Assembly (NCBI RefSeq): GCF_020169515.1
Contig: NZ_JAHMHW010000001.1
Span: 558,001-622,000, forward strand
Source: Paenibacillus vietnamensis
Lineage (GTDB): Bacteria; Bacillota; Bacilli; Paenibacillales; Paenibacillaceae
Direction: 5' to 3'
DNA length: 64,000 nucleotides
Below are positions 15,333 to 25,500 of this stretch, one piece after another (position 1 is the stretch's first letter; every line of letters starts with the position of its first letter). Made by a program: the position numbers and the translations under genes. The notes below the pieces were generated by a model, which did not search any database, was not told the DNA's origin, and saw only the letters and a list, made by a program, of their open reading frames with translations.

Positions 15333-15896
15333 ATGAAATTCAAAAAAGTTGCAGTACTGCTGCTGGTGCTTTCTCTATGGAGCGGCACGATGATGTTCGC
15401 CGATGCGGCCTCACAGCGGGTGCGTGTCATTATTAACGGAATCGATCAGGATGACGGAGGACTCATCGAAGACGGACGGACCTATTTGCCGGTAAGGCAG
15501 CTGGCCAATGCTCTTCACGCGGTCATTGAATGGGACAATCAAACGAAAACGGCGACGGTGGTTAAACCCAATGTTCATATGTTCCTGTTTCAGGATAATA
15601 AGGTGTTCGGCAACGTAGACAAAGGGTATCAGGGAAGCTTCAAGGTGTTTTCCCAGATCGACAACCTGAAGACGGATATCGCCGCGGTAAAAGTATCGAT
15701 CTTTGATCCTGCAGGCAGGGAAAAGGTAATCCAGTCCGAATCCGTGAGTCCGAAAAGCGACAATTTCTGGTATGCGACCGATCCTATCGACTATAAGTTC
15801 GAATCCAGCGGTAAATATGCCATTCGATTCTCTCTCAAGCCGAGAGGTTCCGATGAGTGGACGGTCGTTTCCGAGAAGCTTATTTCCTCCCGCTAA
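15333..15896 (+). CDS. Secreted stalk-domain (copper amine oxidase N-term-like) protein
   Basis: Exported protein, 187 aa. The signal peptide runs to about ADAAS (residues 1-27). Residues about 29-75 hold the stalk motif (VRVIINGIDQ, GRTYLPVRQLANALHAVIEWD, TKTATVV), the domain called Cu_amine_oxidN1, which is common in Paenibacillus wall proteins and is not itself an oxidase. The C-terminal half looks like an Ig-type beta domain (FDPAGREKVIQSESV, SSGKYAIRFSLKP). The ATG has GGAGG nine bases upstream. A 6-bp AAAGTT/AACTTT repeat lies in the upstream leader; its meaning is unknown. Confidence 0.8.
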   Translation: MKFKKVAVLLLVLSLWSGTMMFADAASQRVRVIINGIDQDDGGLIEDGRTYLPVRQLANALHAVIEWDNQTKTATVVKPNVHMFLFQDNKVFGNVDKGYQGSFKVFSQIDNLKTDIAAVKVSIFDPAGREKVIQSESVSPKSDNFWYATDPIDYKFESSGKYAIRFSLKPRGSDEWTVVSEKLISSR

Positions 15897-15909
15897 ACCG
15901 GCTAGTCAA

Positions 15910-15947
15910 CCGAACGCCCCTTCCGTACCGGAAGGGGCGTTCGGTTT
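15910..15947 (+). terminator. Terminator after stalk-domain gene
   Basis: CGAACGCCCCTTCCG pairs with CGGAAGGGGCGTTCG around TAC, followed by GTTTG. The right part overlaps the next promoter. Confidence 0.85.
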
Positions 15948-15974
15948 GACGCTTATAAGCTGTCGTGGTACGAT
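15946..15974 (+). promoter_or_regulatory. Promoter of the DUF1292 gene
   Basis: TTGACG, 17 bases, TACGAT, about 40 bases before the ATG. Confidence 0.55.
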
Positions 15975-16012
15975 ACAATAGTCTGTATATACAATCGAAA
16001 TGGGGTAATATC

Positions 16013-16321
16013 ATGAGTGAACACCAACATGGAGACGATTGCGGCTGTGGTCATGACCACGAGCATGAGGAGCATGTGTTTATCGTGACTGACGACGAGG
16101 GCCAGGAACGTGAAATGGTCATGGTTTATACGTTTGAATCCGAAAACAACGTTTACGCGGTACTGCTGGACCGCAATGATCCTGAGGCGGACGGCGTCAT
16201 TTTCCGCATCGAGGAAGAAGGGGACGAGTCCTTCCTGGTAGGCATCGAGGATGATGCCGAGTGGGATCGCGTCACAGCTATTTACGAGGAAATTGCACGC
16301 ACGGAGAGCGAAGGCAAGTAA
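16013..16321 (+). CDS. DUF1292-family acidic protein (YrzB-like)
   Basis: Small very acidic protein, 102 aa, function unknown. ATG 16013 is preferred to 15965, because the shorter form begins at the His/Asp-rich leader (HQHGDDCGCGHDHEHEEH), which looks able to bind metal. The core (IVTDDEGQEREMVMVYTFE, VYAVLLDRNDPE, FRIEEEGDESFLVGIEDDAEWDRV) is the DUF1292 pattern known from B. subtilis YrzB. Here it has its own promoter and terminator and no obvious partner. Confidence 0.85.
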   Translation: MSEHQHGDDCGCGHDHEHEEHVFIVTDDEGQEREMVMVYTFESENNVYAVLLDRNDPEADGVIFRIEEEGDESFLVGIEDDAEWDRVTAIYEEIARTESEGK

Positions 16322-16342
16322 TTGATATCCGTTGTGCAAACA

Positions 16343-16386
16343 AAAAAAGATCTGCAGGGCTTTTGAGGCCTGCGGATCTTTTTTTC
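16343..16386. terminator. Bidirectional terminator, DUF1292 / DUF1885 genes
   Basis: AAAAAGATC-GCAGG pairs with CCTGC-GATCTTTTT, with A and T runs on both sides. Confidence 0.85.
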
Positions 16387-16802
16387 TATTTCCGTGGATT
16401 GTAATAGATCGTGCGCCCGTTAAACATGGTAAGCTCCGCCTTCAGCTGCTTCGCCAAATACTTGCAAAGCTCGTTCGCCTTCGCTTTGTCGCCGTGAGTC
16501 GCTTCGTCCGGCAGCACGACCTGGATGCAGGGAACGGGAGAGCCGGCTGCGCTTGCCGTCTCGGAAATACCAAAAATGATATGCTTGTATAATGGATTAA
16601 TCCCTTTTAAATAAAACCACCGGTCATCCTGCCTGGATTCAAACGTATAAGGAAAGGCCGCCTCGGCATAATTCCAGTCCAGCTGTTCGCCGGTTAAGGC
16701 GAATTGCTCCCGGTAATGCGCAAGCTTGTTTCGGGCTTCCTCCAGCGTCATACTTTCGACCGCAGATCCTTGTACGAGCTTTATGTAAGCGCTTTGACTC
16801 AT
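16386..16802 (-). CDS. DUF1885-family protein
   Basis: Cytosolic protein of unknown function, 138 aa. The opening SQSAYIKLVQGSAVESM, the GEQLDWNYAEAAFPY stretch and the late LPDEATHGDKAKANELCKYL match DUF1885 as I know it from Bacillus and Geobacillus. The ATG has GAGGTGAG upstream with 5 to 6 bases of spacing. No signal or membrane segment. Confidence 0.7.
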   Translation of the reverse strand: MSQSAYIKLVQGSAVESMTLEEARNKLAHYREQFALTGEQLDWNYAEAAFPYTFESRQDDRWFYLKGINPLYKHIIFGISETASAAGSPVPCIQVVLPDEATHGDKAKANELCKYLAKQLKAELTMFNGRTIYYNPRK

Positions 16803-16876
16803 GGCATCTCACCTCTGCCAACATCATAGCATGCGGGAATACGGTTGACAATACGAGCAGCTTGGCTAGGGAACCC

Positions 16877-16921
16877 AAAAAAACGCCAATGGTGGAAGCG
16901 TAACGCTTCCACCATTGGCGG
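16877..16921 (-). terminator. Terminator of speA
   Basis: A 17-bp perfect stem (CGCCAATGGTGGAAGCG and its complement) with a 3-base loop; a TTTTTTT run follows on the minus strand. Confidence 0.92.
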
Positions 16922-16932
16922 CGTTCGACCGA

Positions 16933-18411
16933 TTAAGAGATGGCCGTTTCTTCGACGATAACTTTCACGAACTCGATGCTGCGGTCCTCGGGCCCTTTAA
17001 CAGGCAGACCTACTTCGACGTGTTCGACGATGTAGTCAATATTTTTCTGAGAGATAACCTCACCCGGCAGCAAAATTGGAATGCCCGGCGGATAAACGTA
17101 GATGAATTCCGCAATAATACGGCCTGCCGATTCCTTGAACGGAATCGTTTCCGTTTCACCGTAGAAAGCGTCGCGCGGAGTCAGCGACAGCTGCGGGATG
17201 TCCGGAATCTTGACGACAAGCTCGCGCGATTCCGCGCCTTCGTAGAAGGCTTCAGACAATCCGCGAAGCGCCGTTAACAATTTTCCGACCGATTCGGACG
17301 TATCTCCGGGGGTTACTAAGCACAGAATGTTATACATATCGCTCATTTCAATTTCTATATTATAGTTGTCGCGCAGCCAGTTTTCCGTTTCGTATCCGGT
17401 AATCCCGAGATGGCGGATATGGATCGACACCTTGGTCGGATCGTAGTCGTAGGTGGCTTCGGTACCAAGAATATTTTCCCCGAAGCACTCGAGACCCGGA
17501 ATTTCGTTGATTTGCTGCCGCGCGTACTGGGCAAGTCCGATGGCTTGCTCGGCCAAGGCATGTCCATGGAGCGCCAGATTGCGCCTGGACGTATCCAGCG
17601 AAGCAAGCAAAATATAGGAGGTAGAGGTCGTCGTCAGCATGCTGATTACCGTCTGAATCCGGTGAGGATTGACTCTGCCTTTGCGGACGTTCAGCACGGA
17701 GCTCTGAGTCATGGAGCCGCCAAGCTTATGTACGCTCGTTGCAGCCATGTCTGCGCCGGCCTGCATCGCTGACATCGGCAGCTTCTCATGGAAATGGATG
17801 AGCACGCCGTGCGCTTCATCTACCAGGACCGGAATATCGTAGCTGTGCACAAGGTCGACGATTTCTTTAAGATTGGTGCAGATGCCGTAATAAGTCGGGT
17901 TGATCACAAGTACGGCTTTAGCATCCGGATGGCGCTCCAGAGCTTTGCGGACGGAACGCGTCGTAATGCCGTGGTCGATGCCCAGATTGCCGTCGCGCGC
18001 CGGGGAAATGAATACCGGACGTGCGCCTGCGAAAATAATGGCGGCCAATACGGATTTGTGGACGTTGCGCGGCACGATGATTTTGTCGCCCGAGGCGCAG
18101 ACGGTCAAGATCATGGTCATAATCGCGCCGCTTGTCCCCTGGACGGAAAAGTACGTATAGTCCGCGCCGAAGGCGTCTGCGGCGAGCTTTTGCGCTTCTT
18201 CGATCACGCCGGTCGGTTGGTGGAGGTCGTCCAGCGGAGCTATATTGATCAAGTCGATGGACAGTGCGTTGTCTCCGATGAATTCGCGGAATTCCGCATC
18301 GCTGCCCAATCCTTTTTTATGTCCGGGAATGTGAAATTGTACGGGATCCTGCTCCGCATGACGGCGAAGCGCGCTGAAGAGCGGGGTTTTGTTATGATCC
18401 ATCGCTTTCAT
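16933..18411 (-). CDS. speA: Arginine decarboxylase (Orn/Lys/Arg decarboxylase, class I)
   Basis: PLP enzyme making agmatine from arginine, the start of polyamine synthesis in Bacilli; lysine decarboxylase activity is an alternative in this family. Length 492 matches B. subtilis SpeA (490). Visible marks are the PLP lysine in TSVHKLGGSMTQSS, the Asp before it in VDEAHGVLIHFH, the glycine turn SVQGTSGAIMTMI, and the C-terminal domain (DAFYGETETIPF). ATG 18411 follows AAAGG; a second ATG nine bases on is also possible. It is a single-gene unit with its own strong terminator. Confidence 0.9.
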   Translation of the reverse strand: MKAMDHNKTPLFSALRRHAEQDPVQFHIPGHKKGLGSDAEFREFIGDNALSIDLINIAPLDDLHQPTGVIEEAQKLAADAFGADYTYFSVQGTSGAIMTMILTVCASGDKIIVPRNVHKSVLAAIIFAGARPVFISPARDGNLGIDHGITTRSVRKALERHPDAKAVLVINPTYYGICTNLKEIVDLVHSYDIPVLVDEAHGVLIHFHEKLPMSAMQAGADMAATSVHKLGGSMTQSSVLNVRKGRVNPHRIQTVISMLTTTSTSYILLASLDTSRRNLALHGHALAEQAIGLAQYARQQINEIPGLECFGENILGTEATYDYDPTKVSIHIRHLGITGYETENWLRDNYNIEIEMSDMYNILCLVTPGDTSESVGKLLTALRGLSEAFYEGAESRELVVKIPDIPQLSLTPRDAFYGETETIPFKESAGRIIAEFIYVYPPGIPILLPGEVISQKNIDYIVEHVEVGLPVKGPEDRSIEFVKVIVEETAIS

Positions 18412-18578
18412 CCCTGCCTTTCATTAAGAGGTTACAAACAAAGTTGAGTATAGCAAATACAGGGGGGATTGCAAGCGTCATTTTCGTGTGCGGCGGGCAA
18501 TTCCGGATTTGTTCTTCAATTGTTCATACATGAGCGATAATTGATTATGGTAACATAGGTTGGTGGAGGGATGACAGC

Positions 18579-19772
18579 ATGAAGGATAAACGTATGATTA
18601 TCGTAATGGCGATATTAATGACAACATTTATCGGGTTTGGAATTATCATTCCGGTTATGCCGGAAATTATACTTGCGACGGATCCAGCGAATGCCGAAAT
18701 ACATACCGGAAGAATGCTTGCGATCTACTCCCTGGTGGCCTTTATCCTGTCTCCGCTGTGGGGCGGAATGTCCGACAGGTTCGGGAGAAGGCCGATCATC
18801 TTGGTTGGCGTACTGGGTTTTGCGGCGAGCTTTTTATTGTTCGGCTTATCCTCCGGCCATCTCGGGCTCATGTATTTGTCGAGGGTGCTCGGCGGGTTGT
18901 TTTCCGGGGCGGTGGCATCGGTTATCGTTGCATATGTCGCGGATATTACGCCGCCTGAGCAGCGCACGAAAGGGATGGGGCTTGTCGGCATGTCGATCGG
19001 CTTGGGCTTTACGATCGGTCCCGGCTTCGGCGGCATGCTGAGCGTCATTACGCTGGAGACGCCTTTTTTTGCGGCTTCGGTACTGGCGCTGATCACGTTT
19101 GTGCTTGCCTTTGCGAAGCTGAAGGAGTCGCTTACGCCTGAGCAAAGGAAAGCGGGCACAGAGAAAAAAGTATCGCGCTGGACGGCATTCAGAGGGCCTC
19201 TTAAATATTTGTATGTGCTTGCTTTCCTGGTTACGTTCACGCTTGCGGGCCTCGAGGCGACGCTGCAATTTTTCGGAATCCGCCGCTTCGAGGTGACTCC
19301 GTTCCAGGTCGGCATCATGTTTTTCGTATGCGGCTTGGTCGGCGCACTCGTGCAGGGAGGTTTTGTCCGCAGAAGAATACAGAAGGGGGAGGAGCCGAAA
19401 TATATTGCAGCGGGACTTATCATCTCCGCTCTAGGCTTCTTTCTTCTGCTCGCGGCACATTCCCTCTGGTGGGCAACGCTGTCGCTGGCCGTGTTCGGAA
19501 TCGGCAATTCGTTGATTCGGCCTTGCGTGACCTCGCTGATTACGCAGAAAACGACGGTAGGGCAGGGCGTAGCCTCCGGTCTTAGCTCCTCAATGGACAG
19601 TCTTGGACGTGTGGCCGGACCGCTGCTCGGCTCCTTTTTCTTTACCATCGAGCTGGGACTGCCGTATTTGCTTGGCGGCCTGTTATGCCTTGCAGCCGTT
19701 CTTCTGCTTTTACGCTTCCGGCAGCTGGATAAACAAAGCTTGCCGGAAGCCGGCACTGCCCCGGCGAAATAA
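18579..19772 (+). CDS. MFS drug-efflux transporter (DHA1/TetA-like)
   Basis: Proton-driven efflux pump, 397 aa, with 12 predicted membrane segments. Motif A in loop 2-3 is GGMSDRFGRRPIIL, the antiporter motif C is seen in GLGFTIGPGFGGML (segment 5), and a large central loop is rich in Lys and Glu (KESLTPEQRKAGTEKK). This is the pattern of TetA/NorA-type multidrug exporters; the substrate cannot be told. ATG 18579 follows GGTGGAGGG. A terminator follows; the facing TetR gene belongs to the next operon and is not its evident regulator. Confidence 0.87.
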   Translation: MKDKRMIIVMAILMTTFIGFGIIIPVMPEIILATDPANAEIHTGRMLAIYSLVAFILSPLWGGMSDRFGRRPIILVGVLGFAASFLLFGLSSGHLGLMYLSRVLGGLFSGAVASVIVAYVADITPPEQRTKGMGLVGMSIGLGFTIGPGFGGMLSVITLETPFFAASVLALITFVLAFAKLKESLTPEQRKAGTEKKVSRWTAFRGPLKYLYVLAFLVTFTLAGLEATLQFFGIRRFEVTPFQVGIMFFVCGLVGALVQGGFVRRRIQKGEEPKYIAAGLIISALGFFLLLAAHSLWWATLSLAVFGIGNSLIRPCVTSLITQKTTVGQGVASGLSSSMDSLGRVAGPLLGSFFFTIELGLPYLLGGLLCLAAVLLLLRFRQLDKQSLPEAGTAPAK

Positions 19773-19774
19773 CT

Positions 19775-19815
19775 AAAGCCCTTCATCCGCAAGTTCGGAT
19801 GAAGGGCTTTTTGTT
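19775..19815. terminator. Terminator after MFS gene
   Basis: AAAGCCCTTCATCCG pairs with CGGATGAAGGGCTTT, then TTGTT. It can also stop the facing tetR transcript. Confidence 0.88.
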
Positions 19816-19843
19816 ATTCCATGCAGGGACTCCGCGGACCGGC

Positions 19844-20506
19844 TTACGGTGCCAGCCCCTTCATAATAAAGGCGATCGTCGCTTCCCGCTCCTTCTCATC
19901 ATCCCATGCCGTGTCGGCACGGCCGGAGACGAAGGTGCGGCTCAGCACATACCCCATCACGGCGGATGCGGTTAACCGGATGACCGTGTTCGGGGACCAA
20001 TCCACCAAAGTTCCGCTCTGCTGAAACTTCACGATGTTGACATTCATTTTCTCCATCACCTTGTTCAAAATCAGCTTCTGGAACTGCTCCTGCAGATCGG
20101 GGTGAAACGGGATTTCCTGAACAAAAATTTTGAACACCTGCATATGCCGCTCCAGAAACGCGATCCGATTCTCAATGATCGCCCTGAGCAGCTGATCGAA
20201 GCTGTCGTAGCTGCTGTCCAGCACCTTGTTAAAATCGCGCAGGACGAACGGGGCTACAAGCTTGGCCATGACCGGCGCTACGATAGAGAGAAGCAGGTCC
20301 TTTTTTGTTTTGTAATGACGGAAGATCGTTCCTTCCGCTACGCCGGCACGGGTGGCGATTTCGCTTGTCGAAGCGGCGGCAAAGCCTTTTTGAGCGAACA
20401 CCTCGGAAGCCGCCTGCACGATTTTCAGCTGCTTTTCCGTCATTTTCTGCTCTTCCCCGTCCAGCTTGAGCAGCTCCTGCAGCCATTGATCCACCGGTTC
20501 TTGCAT
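19844..20506 (-). CDS. TetR-family repressor of the ABC-2 efflux operon
   Basis: Transcription factor, 220 aa. The N-terminal helix-turn-helix is KQLKIVQAASEVFAQKGFAAASTSEIATRAGVAEGTIFRHYKTKK (positions about 26-70; shown here only as a pattern), the typical TetR signature. The C-terminal half is a variable ligand-binding helical domain. ATG 20506 with GGAG 9 bases upstream is chosen over GTG 20515. It is the last gene of a three-gene unit after the ATPase and permease. The paired operator before that unit (22365-22426) is its likely target, giving autorepression. Confidence 0.87.
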   Translation of the reverse strand: MQEPVDQWLQELLKLDGEEQKMTEKQLKIVQAASEVFAQKGFAAASTSEIATRAGVAEGTIFRHYKTKKDLLLSIVAPVMAKLVAPFVLRDFNKVLDSSYDSFDQLLRAIIENRIAFLERHMQVFKIFVQEIPFHPDLQEQFQKLILNKVMEKMNVNIVKFQQSGTLVDWSPNTVIRLTASAVMGYVLSRTFVSGRADTAWDDEKEREATIAFIMKGLAP

Positions 20507-20563
20507 GATTGACACTCCTTCGATAAATACCGTTCCGCTTATTCTATCAGATGAAAATCGGCT

Positions 20564-21583
20564 CTACATGCTGCGGTGCTTCCCAAGCGCCAGTACATTC
20601 AGCAGAGCAAAGAGCAGCGAAAATCCGATCAGCACATAAACATTGCTTTGAAAGCTGCTCCATTCTTCGCCCCGGATCATGATGCCCCGCATCGCGTCGG
20701 CACCGTAATAGAGCGGCATGACATAGCTCAACTTTTGCAGCCATGGATGCATGGCATCCAGATTGAACAAACCCGAGAAAAAAGCCTGAGGCACGATGAC
20801 GATCGGGATGAATTGAATGATCTGGAATTCGGTGCTGGCAAAAGAAGATAACAGCGTGCCGAGCGTTAAAGCCGTTAATGAAAGCAGCAAATTAATGATC
20901 AGCATGTAACCGATGCTGCCTGCCATATACAGCTGGAGCACGTCTACCGAAAACCAGGCGATGAGCGAAGCTTGCAGCAGCGTAAAGAGGCCGAAGCCAG
21001 CCAAATAGCCGACGACGATTTCCGAGCGCCTGACGGGAGTCGCGAGCAGCCGCTCCAGCGTTCCGCTCGTGCGTTCCCTCAGAAAAGATACGCCGGCCAG
21101 CAGAAACACAAAGAAAAAGGAAAAGAAGCCGATCAGCACAGGGCCGAAGGAATCGAAAGAGGCCATATCGGGCCCGCCGTGCAAATAAGAGACGTTCGGG
21201 GGCATGCCGGGGCTGCCGGCCTGCAGGGCGTTTTGCAGAAGTAGGAGAACAGCTTTATTTACGCCAGGATCGCTTCCTTCCAGCAGCAGCTCCGGGACCG
21301 CGCCGTTCCATTGCAGGAGGCCGTCCAGCTCGCCGCTTCTCATCGCCTCTTCCGCGGATTCCCTATTCCCGTATTCGATGATGTCGGCATTCAGCTGCTC
21401 AAGTCTGTCAACGGCTGCAGCGGGCAAATCGACAACCCCGAGCGCCGGCGAAACCGATTGTCCGTCAAAAACAAGCTTCATCAGGCTCAGAACGAACAGC
21501 GGCGCCAAAAATAATAAAGCGAGCGTCCGTTTGTCGCGCAAAAACTGCCTGATAATCCGAATCGCTAATGCTTGAACTCTCAT
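20564..21583 (-). CDS. ABC-2 type multidrug permease
   Basis: Membrane subunit of an exporter, 339 aa. One segment near the N-terminus (TLALLFLAPLFVLSLMKLVF) and five in the C-terminal half (GFFSFFFVFLLAGVSFL, LFTLLQASLIAWFSV, MLIINLLLSLTALTLGTLL, IVPQAFFSGLFNL, VLIGFSLLFALLNVLAL) enclose a large extracellular loop. The conserved FLRERTSGTLERLLATP cytoplasmic turn marks the ABC-2/DrrB family. The ATG overlaps the stop of the ATPase gene (ATGA), so translation is coupled. Confidence 0.86.
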   Translation of the reverse strand: MRVQALAIRIIRQFLRDKRTLALLFLAPLFVLSLMKLVFDGQSVSPALGVVDLPAAAVDRLEQLNADIIEYGNRESAEEAMRSGELDGLLQWNGAVPELLLEGSDPGVNKAVLLLLQNALQAGSPGMPPNVSYLHGGPDMASFDSFGPVLIGFFSFFFVFLLAGVSFLRERTSGTLERLLATPVRRSEIVVGYLAGFGLFTLLQASLIAWFSVDVLQLYMAGSIGYMLIINLLLSLTALTLGTLLSSFASTEFQIIQFIPIVIVPQAFFSGLFNLDAMHPWLQKLSYVMPLYYGADAMRGIMIRGEEWSSFQSNVYVLIGFSLLFALLNVLALGKHRSM

Positions 21584-22341
21584 GAAGCTTCGCCCCCCAT
21601 CCGGCCCAGAGCGATAAAGGCCTCTTCGATCGTGCCGCAGCCCGCTTTTCTTACGATTTCGGCAGGCGTGTCGACCGCGATAAGCTTGCCGTCGCGAATA
21701 AGACCGAGGCGGTCGCATTTTTCCGCTTCATCCATAACATGGGTCGTAATAATAATCGTCACGCCCCGTTTCGTTAATGCGAAAAGCTCCGACCATATCG
21801 ATTGACGGAGCACCGGATCAATGCCGACGGTCGGCTCGTCGAGGATAAGCAGCTCCGGCTCGTGCAGCATGGCGATCGCGAGCGACAGCCTGCGCTTCAT
21901 GCCCCCGGAATAAGCGGAGGTTTGTTTGTTCAAGTGCTCCGATAGTTGGACCGTCTCGGCGACAGAGAGGATCCGTTCCTTTAGGCGCTGCCGCTTCAGT
22001 CCGAACATCGCTCCGAAAAATTCGAGATTTTGCCTGCCGGTCAGCTCCTGGTACAGCGCATCGGACTGAGCCATATACCCGAAGGCTTGAAGCATGCTGA
22101 GCCGGGGCATCGGCACACCGAGCATATGGACCGTTCCCGCGTTTGCCCGGTCTATGCCCGTTATTAATTTGATCAAGGTCGTTTTACCTGAGCCGGAAGG
22201 ACCTAGCAATCCGAATAGCTCTCCCTTCGGTATCGTTAACGAAATGCCGTCCAATACCGGCGCATCGCCGAAACGGCGGGTAATGCCTTGCAGCTCTACG
22301 GCCGGCTCCTGCTTGACGGAGGTCTCATTGGCAATGGACAT
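21580..22341 (-). CDS. ABC transporter ATP-binding protein (DrrA-like)
   Basis: Energy subunit of the same exporter, 253 aa. Walker A is GPSGSGKTT, the Q-loop is GYMAQSD, the signature is SGGMKRRLSLA, Walker B is LLILDEPTVGIDP and the H-loop TTHVMDEAE. SGGMKRR and the GIDP D-loop place it with drug and antibiotic exporters such as DrrA. ATG 22341 is preferred to 22359, because GGAG then lies 10 bases away. It is the promoter-proximal gene of the unit. Confidence 0.87.
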   Translation of the reverse strand: MSIANETSVKQEPAVELQGITRRFGDAPVLDGISLTIPKGELFGLLGPSGSGKTTLIKLITGIDRANAGTVHMLGVPMPRLSMLQAFGYMAQSDALYQELTGRQNLEFFGAMFGLKRQRLKERILSVAETVQLSEHLNKQTSAYSGGMKRRLSLAIAMLHEPELLILDEPTVGIDPVLRQSIWSELFALTKRGVTIIITTHVMDEAEKCDRLGLIRDGKLIAVDTPAEIVRKAGCGTIEEAFIALGRMGGEAS

Positions 22342-22364
22342 AACTCCCACGCTCCTCATGAAAA

Positions 22365-22426
22365 TGAGTAAGTACTCACTACAATATACTCCAAAGGTGA
22401 TAACTTGAGAAGTGAGTGCTTACTCA
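22365..22426 (-). promoter_or_regulatory. Promoter and twin TetR operators of the ABC-2 operon
   Basis: TGAGTAAGTACTCACT (22365-22380) and AGTGAGTGCTTACTCA (22411-22426) are near-palindromes and inverted copies of each other. On the minus strand TTCTCA, 17 bases, TATATT lies between them, so one operator overlaps the -35 side and the other follows the -10. Confidence 0.7.
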
Positions 22427-22583
22427 TTTTTTCGAAATCCCAGCCTTAAGTCGTAGTAGGATTCAGACTTTGGGCGAGAAGCAAATACCGTCCTCAGACG
22501 TTTTTGCAAATCATTCCCACCCCCTATGATTAGAAAAGACAATTACACAAGAAAAAAGTAAAGGGAAAAGGAGTCAGAATCAA

Positions 22584-25500
22584 ATGAGTAAACTAACGGA
22601 ATGGTCCTTCCGCAATAAGGCCGCTATTATTTTAGTTGTTATTATGGCGCTGGTAATGGGCGCGATCAGTTATTTGAGGCTGCCGATGGAATTTTTGCCG
22701 GCTGCCGACAATCCCCAGGTGATGATCACGGCGATCGGCCCGGGAAGCGACGCCAAATCGATGGAGCAGCAGGTAACGAATCCGATCGAGGAAGCCGTAG
22801 CATTCGTCAAAGGAAGAACGGATATGTTCTCCACCTCGGGAGACGGATACGCACAGGTCAACCTGAATTTTGATTCGAAAACGGATATGAAGGAAGCGAA
22901 GGCGGAAATCGAACGGCTCGTCGGTCAGGTGCAGCTGCCGGCCAACGTGATGAAGCCGTTCGTCGTACAGTTCAATACGTCAATGATCCCGATCTCGTGG
23001 GTGACGCTGACGTTTGCGGATGGCCTGAGCGAGCAGCAGAAGGAAGCGAAGCTGAAGGAAGTAACAGCCGAGCTGCAAAAATCGGAGGGCGCCGGCCAGG
23101 TGAGCGTAAGCGGCAAGTCGACACCGGCCATCACGGTTACGCCAAATGCAGAGAAGCTGGCACAAGCCGGGCTTCCGGTTCAATCGTTAATGGGCGTGCT
23201 GCAAGGCAGGGGAGCTTCCGCTTCGCTTGGCGAGCGCACGATTGACGGATCGTCCGGCAACCTTACGATTAATGACCAGGTAACGGATATCGAAACGCTG
23301 CGCATGCTGCCGGTGGCGCCTGGCGTAAAGCTTGAAGACGTAGCGGTGGTCGAGCTTGCAAAAGAGCAGGAGAGCATTAGCCGGATGAACGGCAAAGATG
23401 CCATTATGTTTACTGTTTCCAAATCCGCTGACGCGAACGCCGTCACGGTCGGCAAGGGGATCGAACAAACGGTTGAGCGGCTGAACGAAGAGATGGACGG
23501 CATAGAGGCATCGATCATCCTCAGCACGTCCGAATCCATTGTCAGCTCCGTGAACAGCATGCTTCGCGAGGTGCTGCTCGGCGCTTTGTTCGCTACCATC
23601 GTCATTCTGCTCTTTATGCGCAATTTGAAAGCGACCATCGTCACGATCGTTTCGATTCCGCTGTCTCTCGGGATCACGCTTTACCTGCTCCAGCTATCGG
23701 GCGTCTCGCTCAATATCATTACACTGGGCGGCGTCGCGGTCGCAGTCGGCCGGCTTGTGGACGACAGCATCGTCGTGATCGAAAATATTTACCGCAGGCT
23801 GCAAAAGGAAGCTTTTTCGGTCAAGCTGATTACCGACTCTACGAAGGAAGTCGCTTCCGCGATTACCTCGTCTACTCTAGTTACGGTAGCGGTGTTTTTG
23901 CCGATGGGTCTGCTGCGCGGATCCCTGCAGGCGTTTCTGCTGCCGTTCGCATTGACCGTCACCTACTCCTTGCTTGCTTCCCTGGCGGTCGCTTTAACGG
24001 TGGTGCCGCTCTTGAGCGCGGTTCTGCTTAAGGGAACAAAGGAGAAGGAGCATGGCGGATCGCCAAGGTTTGCGTCGTTTATCCGCTGGAATTTGCAGTA
24101 CAAATACGTTCCGCTGCTGCTTGCGATCGTTTTATTTGCAGGCTCTGTCAGCGCGTATGTATTCATGCCTAAAGGCGCGCTTGATTCCTCCAGTGCCGAG
24201 AATGTGAACGTATCGCTGGAATATCCTAGCGACACGCCTCCGGCTGACGTGTTGGAGTCCGGCAAGAAGCTGGAAGCCAATCTAACGGCCGACGAGGCAG
24301 TCGATTGGGTACTGATGTCGCTCGGCAACAGCTCGGATGCAGCCCAATACGGCGCCGTATCGTCTCCGACTCTGGTCACCTACATGATCGATCTGAAGGA
24401 AGGCGCAGACGCCGAGCAGTTTATGGACAGGGCAAGGTCGCAGAAGGACGATTATCAAGGTGCCGAATTGACGGCGAATGCCTCCAATTTGATGATGGGC
24501 GGCGGGTCCTCCCAAATTTTTGTGGACGTAACCGGCGATGATCCTGACAAATTAAACGAATCGGCGGAGCAGCTTGCTTCAGCGCTGGAGCCGATTGAAG
24601 GCGTTCTGAAAGTTGAGACCAACCTGGAAGAGAAGAAGCCGATTTACTCTTTTAAGGTAGACAGCACCGAAGCGAAAGGCCATGAGCTGGCTATGCAGCT
24701 TCAGGGCTTGTTAAATCCCGTACCGATCGGCTCGGTCCGTATCGAGAACAGCGATACGCCAGTTATGCTGCAGCCGATTGCGAATCCGGATACAGCGGAA
24801 GAACTGAAGCAGCTAACCGTGATGACGGATGCGGGTCCGGTGCCGATTTCTTCGGTGGCCGAGCTGATCAGGTCGGAAGAATCGAGCTTATACTATCATA
24901 AGGACGGCAAAGCCTATATCCGGGTAACGGCCGATGCCGATCCTAAAAAACTTTCCGTAGTCGGTGATTCCGTTACGAAGGCCGCGAAAGATCTCAAGCT
25001 TCCGGATGGCGTAAGCTTGACCGTGGGCGGAGCATCTGCTGATCAATCGAGCGATTTTGCAGATTTGGGGCTTACGGCGTTGATCTCGATTGGCATTGTG
25101 TACCTGGTCATGGTGCTCACATTCAAGACGCTGCGCGCTCCGCTAGCGATTATGATTTCCCTGCCGCTCGCTGCTATCGGCGCCGTTACAGGCCTGCTTC
25201 TATCCGGTGTGACGCCGGATTTCACGGCCATGTTCGGAGCGCTGATGCTGATCGGCATCGTCGTTACGAATGCGATCGTGCTCATCGACCGCGTCAAGCA
25301 AAACGAGCAGAGCATGCCGATCCGCGAAGCGCTAGTCGAAGCTGCGACAACGCGGATGCGCCCGATTATCATGACCGCGGTGGCAACCATTTCCGCCATG
25401 CTGCCGCTCGTGTTCGGATCGCATGAGACGGGAAGCATCGTATCGCAAAGTCTCGCCATTGTCGTCATCGGCGGATTAACCGCGGCAACGCTTCTTACGC

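Noticed and set aside
22444..22480. Imperfect inverted repeat (CCTTAAGTC / GACTTTGGG) before the RND pump, LiaR-like
   Set aside because: Only 7 of 9 bases pair and the spacing differs from known LiaR boxes; too weak to annotate.
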